NCBI GenBank assembly: GCA_964530415.1
Contig: CAZHAM010000011.1
Span: 1 to 17,745 of the forward strand
From: CAZHAM01 sp964530415
GTDB lineage: Bacteria > Patescibacteriota > WWE3 > UBA101185 > UBA10185
Length of the DNA: 17,745 nucleotides
Direction: 5' to 3'
Positions 13,174 through 17,745 of this stretch are shown piece after piece. Below the pieces are notes generated by a model that had not been told where the DNA came from, made no database searches, and saw only the letters and a program-made list of their open reading frames with translations. Position 1 is the first letter of the stretch, and each line of letters begins with the position of its first letter. The translations under genes were made by a program, and so were the position numbers.

Positions 13174-15294
13174 TTACCAGCCGCCTCCGCCGCCGCCTCC
13201 TCCGCCGCCACCGGAAGAACCGCCTCCCCCTCCCCCACCTGAAAATCCCGATGATGAGGATGGATTTACCGACGCAGAAGAAATAGAGCTTGTAAACGAA
13301 TTACCAAACGAACCTGATGAAAATACCGAACCTCCTCTAAAATAAGCATCTCCAACGTACCATCTATTTGTACTACTTGGATCGAGTTTAAACATTTCTT
13401 CAATCGCGTTTTTAAATTGTTCACTCCACTGTGGTTCTACATCTAAAGCAATTGCAAAGGGTAAATATTTTTCGTACATGCTAAATTTCTCCGGAATAGT
13501 CATCTTAACACTTTTTATATACTCTTCCTGGCTGAGTAAAAATGTTTTTAAACCCTCAATCCTTAATTGAGCTTCACTTCCTGCTTTGTTTCTTTTCATA
13601 AATGCTTTATAAAAAATTCCCACCATGCCGATACTTATAAATAAACAAACTATTCCGATAAGACCAAAGCCAGATACTCCTAAAAAAATTCCCACAATTA
13701 TAAAAGGACTAAGAAAAAGTGTCATAAAAATTGCCATAGGAAGTTGTATATACTCTTTGTTAAAAATAATCGAAACCCAAGCCTGTATAGATATACCTAC
13801 AAAAATACCCACTATCGATGACCAAAATAATGTAAAAAATAAAATTCCTAGTGCTGGAGGATTATAAAACGATACATAAATAATATTTACCAAGAAAAAC
13901 AATAAAAATGGAATAAATCCCTTAAATAATTCACTTGAGTTGGACACGATATACTTTTTTGAAATTTTTAAAAAATATTTTTTAATTTTATTTTGCAGAT
14001 CGAGTAGAACGCTGTTATTGATTATGCTTACTGTAAATTCACCGGTAATATCCTTTGGTTTGTTGACAGACTCAAGTATTTTCTTAACAAAGTTCTGAAC
14101 ATTATTTACCGCTTCCCCTTGCCCGTTTTTTTGAGCAGAAGCTGTTAGCTCATTAAACTTTAGTTGAGACTGGGTATACTCCTCGTCAGATTCAGGAAAA
14201 ATTGTGTCGTATATGATCTTTTCTTCTCCTGTTAGTGTGGAACCGCTTTTAGAAGTTCTTAAAATTTTGTACTCTTTTTTGTCGTTCTTAATTTTTACGT
14301 ATCCGTTAATTGCCATATTTACTATTGCGGTAGAAATATATTTGTTGTCGTACACGCCCATTGAGTTTATTAATCTAATATCTGATGGAGAAAGATCTTT
14401 TGGGGGTTCAAATTGAACAGGAATTGTCGAATAATCAACCTCGTCCCTACCTTTTTTTAACCAAGTAATGTAGTAAATACCAAAAACTGATACCACAAGC
14501 GCAATACCGGCCATTGGTTGGATTCCGAAAAGCCATGATGTTGCAGCGTTTCTGTAAATTGGGGGCTCAGCTATAATACCTTTAGGAAAACCAATAACAA
14601 CTGTGAGCCCCTCCTTTGGCTGCAGCACTCTGCTAGAAACTGTTCTGACAACTGTTTCACCATTTTCTTTAGTAATTGAAAAATTATTGTCGTTTAGTTT
14701 TGACCCTTGTTCACCGATATAACTTTCGGTTTTAATTAAATTTTCGTCGATTTCTGCAGGAATGTGCACCTCCGCATTTAGAGACACGGTTTCAAAGTCC
14801 CACCCGTTTCCATTAATATTCCAGTAAAGCTCGTCGTGTTCGTCAAAAAACCCAAGCTGATCTGTAGTTTTATACTTTATTGAGTAGGTGTATGCGTCGG
14901 GCTCTACTATTGTGTCTTTATCTCCAATATAAACCCTCACTCCGTTTTGAAGATTTTCGGTTGAAAATGGCTCTGTCACACCGTCCTTTTTTACTTCCAG
15001 TACTGTAAATCCTTTATAAGAGTTGCCAAATACCCCTTTATACATCGTTGGAAAATCTCGGTATATTCCGTGGAGGATTTTATCTTGATTTGTGATTACA
15101 GCAATATCTTCAGTGACTATTAGAGAGCCGTCTTTTTCAATATTAATTTTGCTGGAGAAGTTACTAATATATTCAGGTGCAGCGTACGGACTATAAGCCT
15201 CAGCGCGTTTTCCTATTACACCGGAGATCGAAACCGATACAAAAGTGAGAAGAATCAAGTAAAAAAGGTAATTTTTAAGAGTTTTTGGCACCAC
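13174..15294 (-). CDS. DUF2207-family membrane protein with Gly-rich C-terminal tail
   Basis: 706 residues. A signal peptide (about 8-33) precedes the extracytoplasmic DUF2207 domain (about 43-240), opening with ISNFSSKINIEKDGSLIVTE and including LHGIYRDFP and LYWNINGNGWDFE, all family-typical. A membrane span (about 253-278) is followed by a cytoplasmic middle region starting FEPPKDLSPSDIRLI, four or so further spans (about 457-566), the conserved YEKYLPFAIALDVEPQWSEQF block (607-627) and a tail of almost pure Gly/Ser (683-706) ending in Trp. The family is widespread and of unknown biochemical role, perhaps in envelope assembly. The start is GTG: GTG codons at 15294 and 15291 are both possible, a TATTAT element ends 5 bp upstream, and no ribosome site is present, implying a leaderless mRNA. 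The Gly codons make a sharply GC-rich patch at 13177-13240. Confidence 0.88.
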   Translation of the reverse strand: MVPKTLKNYLFYLILLTFVSVSISGVIGKRAEAYSPYAAPEYISNFSSKINIEKDGSLIVTEDIAVITNQDKILHGIYRDFPTMYKGVFGNSYKGFTVLEVKKDGVTEPFSTENLQNGVRVYIGDKDTIVEPDAYTYSIKYKTTDQLGFFDEHDELYWNINGNGWDFETVSLNAEVHIPAEIDENLIKTESYIGEQGSKLNDNNFSITKENGETVVRTVSSRVLQPKEGLTVVIGFPKGIIAEPPIYRNAATSWLFGIQPMAGIALVVSVFGIYYITWLKKGRDEVDYSTIPVQFEPPKDLSPSDIRLINSMGVYDNKYISTAIVNMAINGYVKIKNDKKEYKILRTSKSGSTLTGEEKIIYDTIFPESDEEYTQSQLKFNELTASAQKNGQGEAVNNVQNFVKKILESVNKPKDITGEFTVSIINNSVLLDLQNKIKKYFLKISKKYIVSNSSELFKGFIPFLLFFLVNIIYVSFYNPPALGILFFTLFWSSIVGIFVGISIQAWVSIIFNKEYIQLPMAIFMTLFLSPFIIVGIFLGVSGFGLIGIVCLFISIGMVGIFYKAFMKRNKAGSEAQLRIEGLKTFLLSQEEYIKSVKMTIPEKFSMYEKYLPFAIALDVEPQWSEQFKNAIEEMFKLDPSSTNRWYVGDAYFRGGSVFSSGSFGNSFTSSISSASVNPSSSSGFSGGGGGGGSSGGGGGGGGGGGW

Positions 15295-15412
15295 TACAGA
15301 TAATATATACTATTAGGGCCAAATGATAAACAAAATTATGGCTTGGAATTGTCTTTTCTAGTTCACACAATTTTTTATTTTGTGCTCGGATATATGATGG
15401 CTACTTACCAAT

Positions 15413-15670
15413 TTATTTAATACCGATTCTGTCGGCTAATGTTTTTCTGTCAAAACCAATGATGAATTCTTTTTCTCCGTTTTCTGAGACGAGCTCTGTT
15501 ACAGGTACACCCATTTGACCGGTGCTCTGAACCATTTTAAGTGCCTCTTCTCTATCTTGATCTACATACACTACTTGGTGCGGAACTTTATTTTGATCAA
15601 GCCACTGTTTTTCCATTATGCAAAATGGGCAACTGTGGGTCGAATATAATTTGATTGTTGTTTTGTTCAT
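15413..15670 (-). CDS. Glutaredoxin-like thiol-disulfide protein
   Basis: 85 residues from the ATG at 15670, which overlaps the upstream repressor stop as ATGA; the in-frame TTG at 15691 lies inside that gene and is unlikely. The thioredoxin fold begins IKLYSTHSCPFC, placing the CXXC active site at Cys14-Pro-Phe-Cys17. Later come the cis-Pro motif GVPVTEL and a terminal GFDRKTLADRIGI helix typical of NrdH/GrxC-like proteins. It should reduce disulfides in the cytoplasm, with glutathione, mycoredoxin-type thiol or thioredoxin reductase as electron source; which of these cannot be told. Co-transcription with an ArsR-type repressor rich in Cys suggests induction under thiol or metal stress. Confidence 0.9.
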   Translation of the reverse strand: MNKTTIKLYSTHSCPFCIMEKQWLDQNKVPHQVVYVDQDREEALKMVQSTGQMGVPVTELVSENGEKEFIIGFDRKTLADRIGIK

Positions 15671-15918
15671 AAGCTTGATATTTGGTTGCAAATTTCTGCA
15701 ACTTCCTTTTTTTTAATTGAATAAGTAACTTCTCTTCCTTGCTTTGTATTCTCTACTAATCCGGCATTCTTAAGCTTAACTAAATGTTGCGAAACAGCCG
15801 ATTGTGTTAAACCGCAGGTTGATATCATTTCGGTTACAGTTTTGGGACTTTTTGATAAGCACATTAAAAGTTTAACTCTATTTTCATTGCAGATTGCTTT
15901 GATTATTTTTTCGTTCAC
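15667..15918 (-). CDS. ArsR/SmtB-family transcriptional repressor
   Basis: 83 residues from a GTG at 15918. The winged helix-turn-helix spans VTEMISTCGLTQSAVSQHL (recognition helix) and the wing NTKQGREVTYSIKKK. Four cysteines are visible (Cys10, Cys20, Cys35, Cys77), but the classical ELCVCDL alpha-3 metal site is absent: only Cys35 lies near that position. The ligand may be a metal held by a different Cys set, a thiol-reactive compound or redox state. A TTG at 15924 would place the start 1 bp after the -10, so GTG 15918, at the expected transcription start, is preferred. It overlaps the glutaredoxin gene by 4 nt and is preceded by a textbook palindromic operator, so it very likely represses its own operon. 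Confidence 0.9.
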   Translation of the reverse strand: MNEKIIKAICNENRVKLLMCLSKSPKTVTEMISTCGLTQSAVSQHLVKLKNAGLVENTKQGREVTYSIKKKEVAEICNQISSL

Positions 15919-15922
15919 AAAC

Positions 15923-15953
15923 AATATATTAGCAGATGCTAATGTATTGTCAA
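15923..15953 (-). promoter_or_regulatory. ArsR operon promoter with palindromic operator
   Basis: -35 TTGACA (15948-15953) and -10 TAATAT (15926-15931) are separated by 16 bp. Between and over them lies a perfect palindrome ATTAGCA-GA-TGCTAAT (15928-15943), with four more matching bases on each side after one mismatch (15923-15926 with 15945-15948). Repressor bound here would exclude RNA polymerase. The transcription start falls at about the GTG at 15918, so the mRNA is leaderless. Confidence 0.8.
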
Positions 15954-15981
15954 CTAGCAGAATCCTCCTTTTTATAGCGTT

Positions 15982-16258
15982 TTAATAACCGGGGTGTTTT
16001 ACTCCAGATAGTGTGTCGTAAATATACTTATCCGGATCAAACTCAACATTAAAGACTTCTTTTAAAATTACCTTTGCAATATACGCGTTACCGAGTTGGT
16101 TGGGGTGCTGTAAGTCAATATCTCCCTCATCTAAAAATGTAAAAAATTTTTCAGTGGGATATTTTTTATACAGTACAAACATACTTATTTTTGAGAAAAG
16201 ATTGGTATCGGGTATTTCCATAAAAGCATTGGCGTAAGGCTCATATTCAACATTCTTT
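15982..16258 (-). pseudogene. Second copy of the SGNH hydrolase 3' half (probable strain allele or partial duplicate)
   Basis: This frame is the C-terminal 91-92 codons of an SGNH hydrolase, open through the N-gap side and ending DTLSGVKHPGY then TAA. It repeats 16269-16545 at very high identity, with scattered base changes and one 27-bp in-frame deletion (the SEKNPVEGIEEGEVDLQ region is DEGDIDLQ here). It contains the family's catalytic block DLQHPNQLGNAYIA. It has no N-terminal half, nucleophile Ser or start of its own. The most economical reading is that it is the true 3' end of the hydrolase gene from a co-assembled strain, joined across ten N. A genuine tandem partial duplication is the alternative. 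Confidence 0.65.
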
Positions 16259-16268
16259 NNNNNNNNNN

Positions 16269-16970
16269 TAGTGTGTCGCGAATATACTTATCCGTATCAA
16301 ACTCAACATCAAAACCTTCTTTTAAAATTACTTTTGCAATATACGCGTTACCGAGTTGGTTGGGGTGCTGTAAGTCAACCTCACCTTCTTCGATACCCTC
16401 TACGGGATTTTTTTCAGATAAAAATGTAAAAAATTTTTCAGTGGGATATTTTTTATACAGTTCAAACATATTTATTTTTGAGAAAAGATCAGTATCGGGT
16501 ATTTCCATAAAAGCATTGGCGTAAGGCTCATATTCAACATTCTTTTTTGATCCAATTCCCGATGGTGTTGAGTTGCACCAGATTAGTTGAGTATTTTTGT
16601 TGGCAATTTGTTCTGCAATTTTTTTGATATTGTCGACATGATTTTCTACTGAGACGCCAAATGCCGGATCGTTTCCTCCCATAAGACCGATAATTAATTG
16701 TGGTTTTAGCAAAGTCAGTTCATCTATTCTTTGTAAGATATCTTTGGTTGTGGCGCCATCGTACGCAAAATTAAAACCCCTAATACCCCACTCAGATGTT
16801 TGCCAGTCTCCTTTGAGTAATGTTGTCAGTTCGTTTTGAAGGACATAAATTAAGATGTCTCGCCAGTTAGGATGCACCCATTCGCAACTGGTAGTTGAGT
16901 CTCCTGTAAATACTATCCAATATTTCTTGCCTTGAACTAGTTGTGTACGAATCTGTTCTATATTTGTCAT
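16269..16970 (-). CDS. SGNH/GDSL-family hydrolase (3' end lost in a 10-N gap)
   Basis: 234 residues are visible from the ATG at 16970. Blocks of the SGNH hydrolase fold are in order: nucleophile motif VFTGDSTTS (Ser25), a central AYDGATTKDIL segment, GLMGGNDPAF (block III Asn100) and DLQHPNQLGNAY (Asp199, His202). No signal peptide is visible, so it is probably cytoplasmic. Family members are esterases, lipases or carbohydrate deacetylases; the substrate cannot be given. The frame ends at the N run after RDTL; splicing in the tail of the neighbouring copy (SGVKHPGY, stop) would give about 242 residues, a normal size. The start fits an extended -10 about 15 bp upstream. Orientation matches the downstream ArsR genes, but those have their own promoter. 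Confidence 0.82.
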
Positions 16971-16985
16971 TGAAGTTATGTTGCT

Positions 16986-16994
16986 ATTTTATCA
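16986..16994 (-). promoter_or_regulatory. Extended -10 promoter of the SGNH hydrolase gene
   Basis: TGATAAAAT on the minus strand, 15 bp before the ATG at 16970, predicting a leader of about 9 nt with no Shine-Dalgarno. It is the same TGNTAAAAT as at tRNA-Leu, the copy 1 lysozyme-like gene and the P-type ATPase. Confidence 0.5.
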
Positions 16995-17072
16995 CGTGAG
17001 TGCGGGAACTTTTTTGTGCGTTATACCTGTTCATTTGGTAATTGTAGCAAACAGTCTATTGACACAAAAACA

Positions 17073-17078
17073 TATAAT
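17073..17078 (+). promoter_or_regulatory. TATAAT -10 element ahead of a short terminated transcript
   Basis: Perfect TATAAT on the plus strand. A TTGACA lies at 17059-17064, but only 8 bp away, too close to serve as its -35; no good hexamer lies at 17 bp. Transcription would start near 17085 and meet a terminator about 100 nt later. Confidence 0.4.
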
Positions 17079-17098
17079 GATTTACTCTTACGTTAGAA

Positions 17099-17152
17099 AT
17101 GAAAAAAATTCCTGCTCAAATTTTTGAAAGCAAGATAGTATTTAGAGCGTGA
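17099..17152 (+). pseudogene. 17-codon ORF, possibly the stub of an ORF6N-type gene
   Basis: ATG at 17099 to TGA at 17150-17152 encodes MKKIPAQIFESKIVFRA. It begins about 14 nt after the predicted transcription start and is followed at once by an intrinsic terminator. The pattern I-P-x-x-(I/V)-x-x-x-K-I-x-x-R resembles the first residues of ORF6N/KilA-N-type phage-derived proteins, which continue with RGxKVMLDxDLA; here the frame stops instead. It may be a decayed remnant, a real micropeptide or chance. Low confidence. Confidence 0.25.
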
Positions 17153-17164
17153 ATTTTACACCAT

Positions 17165-17188
17165 ACCGCATAACAGGCGGTTTTTTTG
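17165..17188 (+). terminator. Intrinsic terminator 1
   Basis: ACCGC (17165-17169), 7-nt loop, GCGGT (17177-17181), running into TTTTTTT-G-TTTT. A standard stem plus T-run pointing rightward; it would end a transcript of about 100 nt from the TATAAT at 17073. Confidence 0.7.
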
Positions 17189-17228
17189 TTTTATAGGGGA
17201 AAGTCAATTAATATCTTCCGGGCTCCGG

Positions 17229-17396
17229 TTAGGGAGGTGTGAAACTTTGAATAAAAGCTAACACCTCCCGGTCTTTTTTTACTAAATATTTAAATAAGGG
17301 ATTGGCTGAGCTGATAAGTTTTGAATAAATATGGGGAGAAAAGGAAAGAGAACGGATAAGCTTTTTTTTGAATTGGACAATGATTGCTTGTGGCAT
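17229..17396 (-). other. 55-codon ORF, doubtful coding
   Basis: ATG at 17396 to TAA at 17229-17231, starting MPQAIIVQFKKKLIRSL and ending LAFIQSFTPP. It has no ribosome site, lies antisense to the strong terminator (17232-17280) and half-overlaps a plus-strand ORF. No family is recognised; probably chance. Confidence 0.15.
17232..17280 (+). terminator. Intrinsic terminator 2, strong, with SD-like 5' arm
   Basis: GGGAGGTGT (17232-17240) pairs perfectly with ACACCTCCC (17261-17269) around a 20-nt loop, followed by GGTC and a T-run of seven. The 5' arm equals a strong Shine-Dalgarno (GGAGGTG) and the 3' arm equals the anti-SD core; a tiny frame TTG-AAT-AAA-AGC-TAA lies in the loop. It could be just a terminator or an attenuator-like element. 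Confidence 0.75.
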
Positions 17397-17507
17397 CACT
17401 GGGCTCCGATTCGGCTAAAGCTTACGATCAGTAATCTGATCAAAAATGTTTTTTACACATTTTCCCGTTCCTTTGTCTCCATAAAGATGTTCCGTTTTCC
17501 CTTTTGA
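17331..17507 (+). CDS. 58-codon ORF of unknown function (doubtful)
   Basis: ATG at 17331 to TGA at 17505-17507, 58 residues. The N-terminal half is charged and then aromatic (MGRKGKRTDKLFFELDNDCL, followed by Trp-His-His-Trp); the C-terminal half is hydrophobic and basic (TISNLIKNVFYTF). No family is recognised. There is no Shine-Dalgarno or clear promoter directly upstream, and the frame crosses the inverted repeat and overlaps minus-strand ORFs, so it may be chance. The Trp-His-His-Trp cluster is the only feature that looks protein-like. Confidence 0.25.
   Translation: MGRKGKRTDKLFFELDNDCLWHHWAPIRLKLTISNLIKNVFYTFSRSFVSIKMFRFPF
17335..17480. repeat. Long-range inverted repeat
   Basis: GGAGAAAAGGAA (17335-17346) is complementary to TTCCTTT-g-TCTCC (17468-17480, one bulged base), and TAT/ATA outside the arms can also pair. 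The 120-nt interior contains the perfect hairpin GATCAG-TAAT-CTGATC. A second pyrimidine-rich tract at about 17490-17505 is also partly complementary to the left arm, allowing alternative pairing. It could fold as RNA from either strand. Confidence 0.5.
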
Positions 17508-17630
17508 ACTTTTTAATCTCATTTGACTCGAAAGTCTTATTTGATTTTTGAGTTCGGCTTTGACTTGTAGTCTAATTTGACTTGTCAGTCTCTGCAGAGT
17601 AGCGGGCCATCCTTTCTGGGGATTAGGTAA
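17415..17630 (-). other. 72-codon open frame encoding hexapeptide repeats, no standard start
   Basis: On the minus strand a frame is open from just after a TAG (17631-17633) to TAG at 17415-17417. In it the 18-bp array gives RLTSQI-RLQVKA-ELKNQI then RLSSQM-RLKSSK, followed by a charged tail containing HLYGDKGTGK and ending IFDQITDRKL. The first in-frame ATG is only at 17522 (35 codons). An ATG at 17610, just downstream of the promoter, is one base out of frame and would need a single-base deletion in the CCC run or a +1 shift to enter this frame. The amphipathic repeat looks protein-like, but the start problem keeps it uncertain. No family is recognised. Confidence 0.3.
17502..17591 (-). repeat. 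Five tandem 18-bp units, each with a GACT...AGTC hairpin pattern
   Basis: Exactly five 18-bp units: 17574-17591, 17556-17573, 17538-17555, 17520-17537 and 17502-17519. On the minus strand the consensus is AGACTnnnnAGTCAAAnn; units 1, 2 and 4 keep self-complementary GACT/AGTC with a 3- or 4-nt loop, while 3 and 5 are degenerate. There are no spacers, so this is not a CRISPR array. The period is a multiple of three. Confidence 0.75.
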
Positions 17631-17657
17631 CTATACCCTAATAGATTATTATGTCAA
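17630..17657 (-). promoter_or_regulatory. Strong sigma-70 promoter facing the 18-bp repeat array
   Basis: Minus strand: TTGACA (17652-17657), 16-bp spacer, TATAGT (17630-17635). This is one of the two best promoters by consensus in the window. Transcription would start near 17623 and run leftward through the five-unit array and the inverted repeat. A 6-bp stem ATTAGG/CCTAAT (17622-17642) overlaps the -10 and start site. Confidence 0.65.
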
Positions 17658-17745
17658 CACTTATGTTTAATTTTCTAAAGTTATTTATTTGTTGCTGTGA
17701 CAATGAATATTAAATTATTCGATAACCTATAACAATATTCTTTTT

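Larger units (their letters stand above)
16971..17745. other. 775-bp stretch without a recognised gene but rich in signals
   Basis: No recognised protein family and no rRNA, tRNA, tmRNA, RNase P or SRP signature was found by reading both strands. The stretch holds two promoter-like sites, two plus-strand intrinsic terminators, one 17-codon ORF, three ORFs of 55-72 codons on opposing strands, an array of five 18-bp units, a perfect 6-bp hairpin (GATCAG-TAAT-CTGATC, within 17421-17445) and a long-range inverted repeat. The last part, 17658-17745, is plain AT-rich sequence in which I see nothing. Confidence 0.6.

Noticed and set aside
13038..13238. ORF rich in Ala and Glu across the Gly-rich tail region
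   Set aside because: Out-of-frame shadow of the GGN-repeat codons of the DUF2207 tail, overlapping two better genes.
17059..17078. TTGACA plus TATAAT as one plus-strand promoter
   Set aside because: The hexamers are only 8 bp apart, far below the 16-18 bp needed; only the -10 was kept.
17502..17591. CRISPR-like array
   Set aside because: The five 18-bp units abut one another with no unique spacers, and there are no cas genes in the window.
17229..17630. tmRNA, RNase P RNA, SRP RNA or 6S RNA
   Set aside because: None of the conserved signatures (tRNA-like end with CCA, P4 core, GGAA-capped SRP hairpin) could be found on either strand.
1..17745. Alternative genetic code (TGA as Gly or Trp)
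   Set aside because: TGA ends several genes at proper positions (receiver, first kinase, ArsR) and Trp is encoded by TGG; no in-frame TGA interrupts a recognised domain.
16971..17745. Replication origin
   Set aside because: No cluster of DnaA boxes and no dnaA, dnaN or gyrase gene nearby; AT-richness alone is not enough.
1..17745. Insertion sequence or prophage
   Set aside because: No transposase, integrase or phage structural gene; the only hint is the 17-residue ORF6N-like stub, which is too short to claim.

Overview
The window is AT-rich, tightly packed and mostly transcribed leftwards (minus strand). Gene content (a MacAB-like exporter with two-component systems, a short VIT/CCC1 protein, a DUF2207 protein, lysozyme-like secreted enzymes, an SGNH hydrolase), 1-4 nt gene junctions, very short 5' leaders and TGA used as an ordinary stop suggest a small-genome uncultured bacterium of the Candidate Phyla Radiation (Patescibacteria, Microgenomates/WWE3-like). 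That placement is inference from style and content; no rRNA or ribosomal protein is present. Three runs of N (4860-4869, 11769-11868, 16259-16268) show a metagenomic scaffold, and each damages a gene in an instructive way.

Layout. 1-1740: the start of a secreted protein gene, tRNA-Leu(TAG), and two tandem, diverged lysozyme-like membrane-anchored or secreted proteins. 1770-8863: one probable leftward operon of eight genes. In transcription order these are an OmpR-type regulator, a sensor kinase, a MacA-like membrane fusion protein, a MacB/LolD-like ATPase, a MacB/FtsX permease, a second PAS-containing sensor kinase, a stand-alone receiver protein and a VIT/CCC1-like transporter. This looks like an envelope-stress or toxic-compound sensing and export module with two signalling pairs, plus a metal-transport gene at its end. 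8864-8952: a short divergent promoter region with an 11-bp-spaced direct repeat. 8953-11592: a SERCA-like P-type Ca2+-ATPase on the plus strand. 11646-12201: a TauE/SafE-like permease broken by the 100-N gap, then tRNA-Pro(TGG). 12473-15294: a DUF2207 membrane protein with a Gly-rich tail, followed by an anchored hypothetical protein with two CX5C motifs. 15413-15953: an ArsR-type repressor and glutaredoxin pair with a clear palindromic operator between its -35 and -10. 15982-16970: an SGNH hydrolase whose 3' half appears twice around a gap, probably two strain alleles stitched together.

The last 775 bases (16971-17745) carry no recognised gene but are not featureless. They hold a plus-strand promoter-like site, a 17-codon ORF and two intrinsic terminators; then a block bounded on the right by a minus-strand TTGACA/TATAGT promoter, containing five tandem 18-bp units, a 6-bp hairpin, a 12-bp long-range inverted repeat and small overlapping ORFs. 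This is the best candidate in the window for something undescribed (a structured RNA, a tiny repeat protein or a degraded mobile element).

A recurrent extended -10, TGNTAAAAT, precedes four transcription units. Several mRNAs appear leaderless, so I moved a number of gene starts to ATG or GTG codons that fit promoters or gene junctions.
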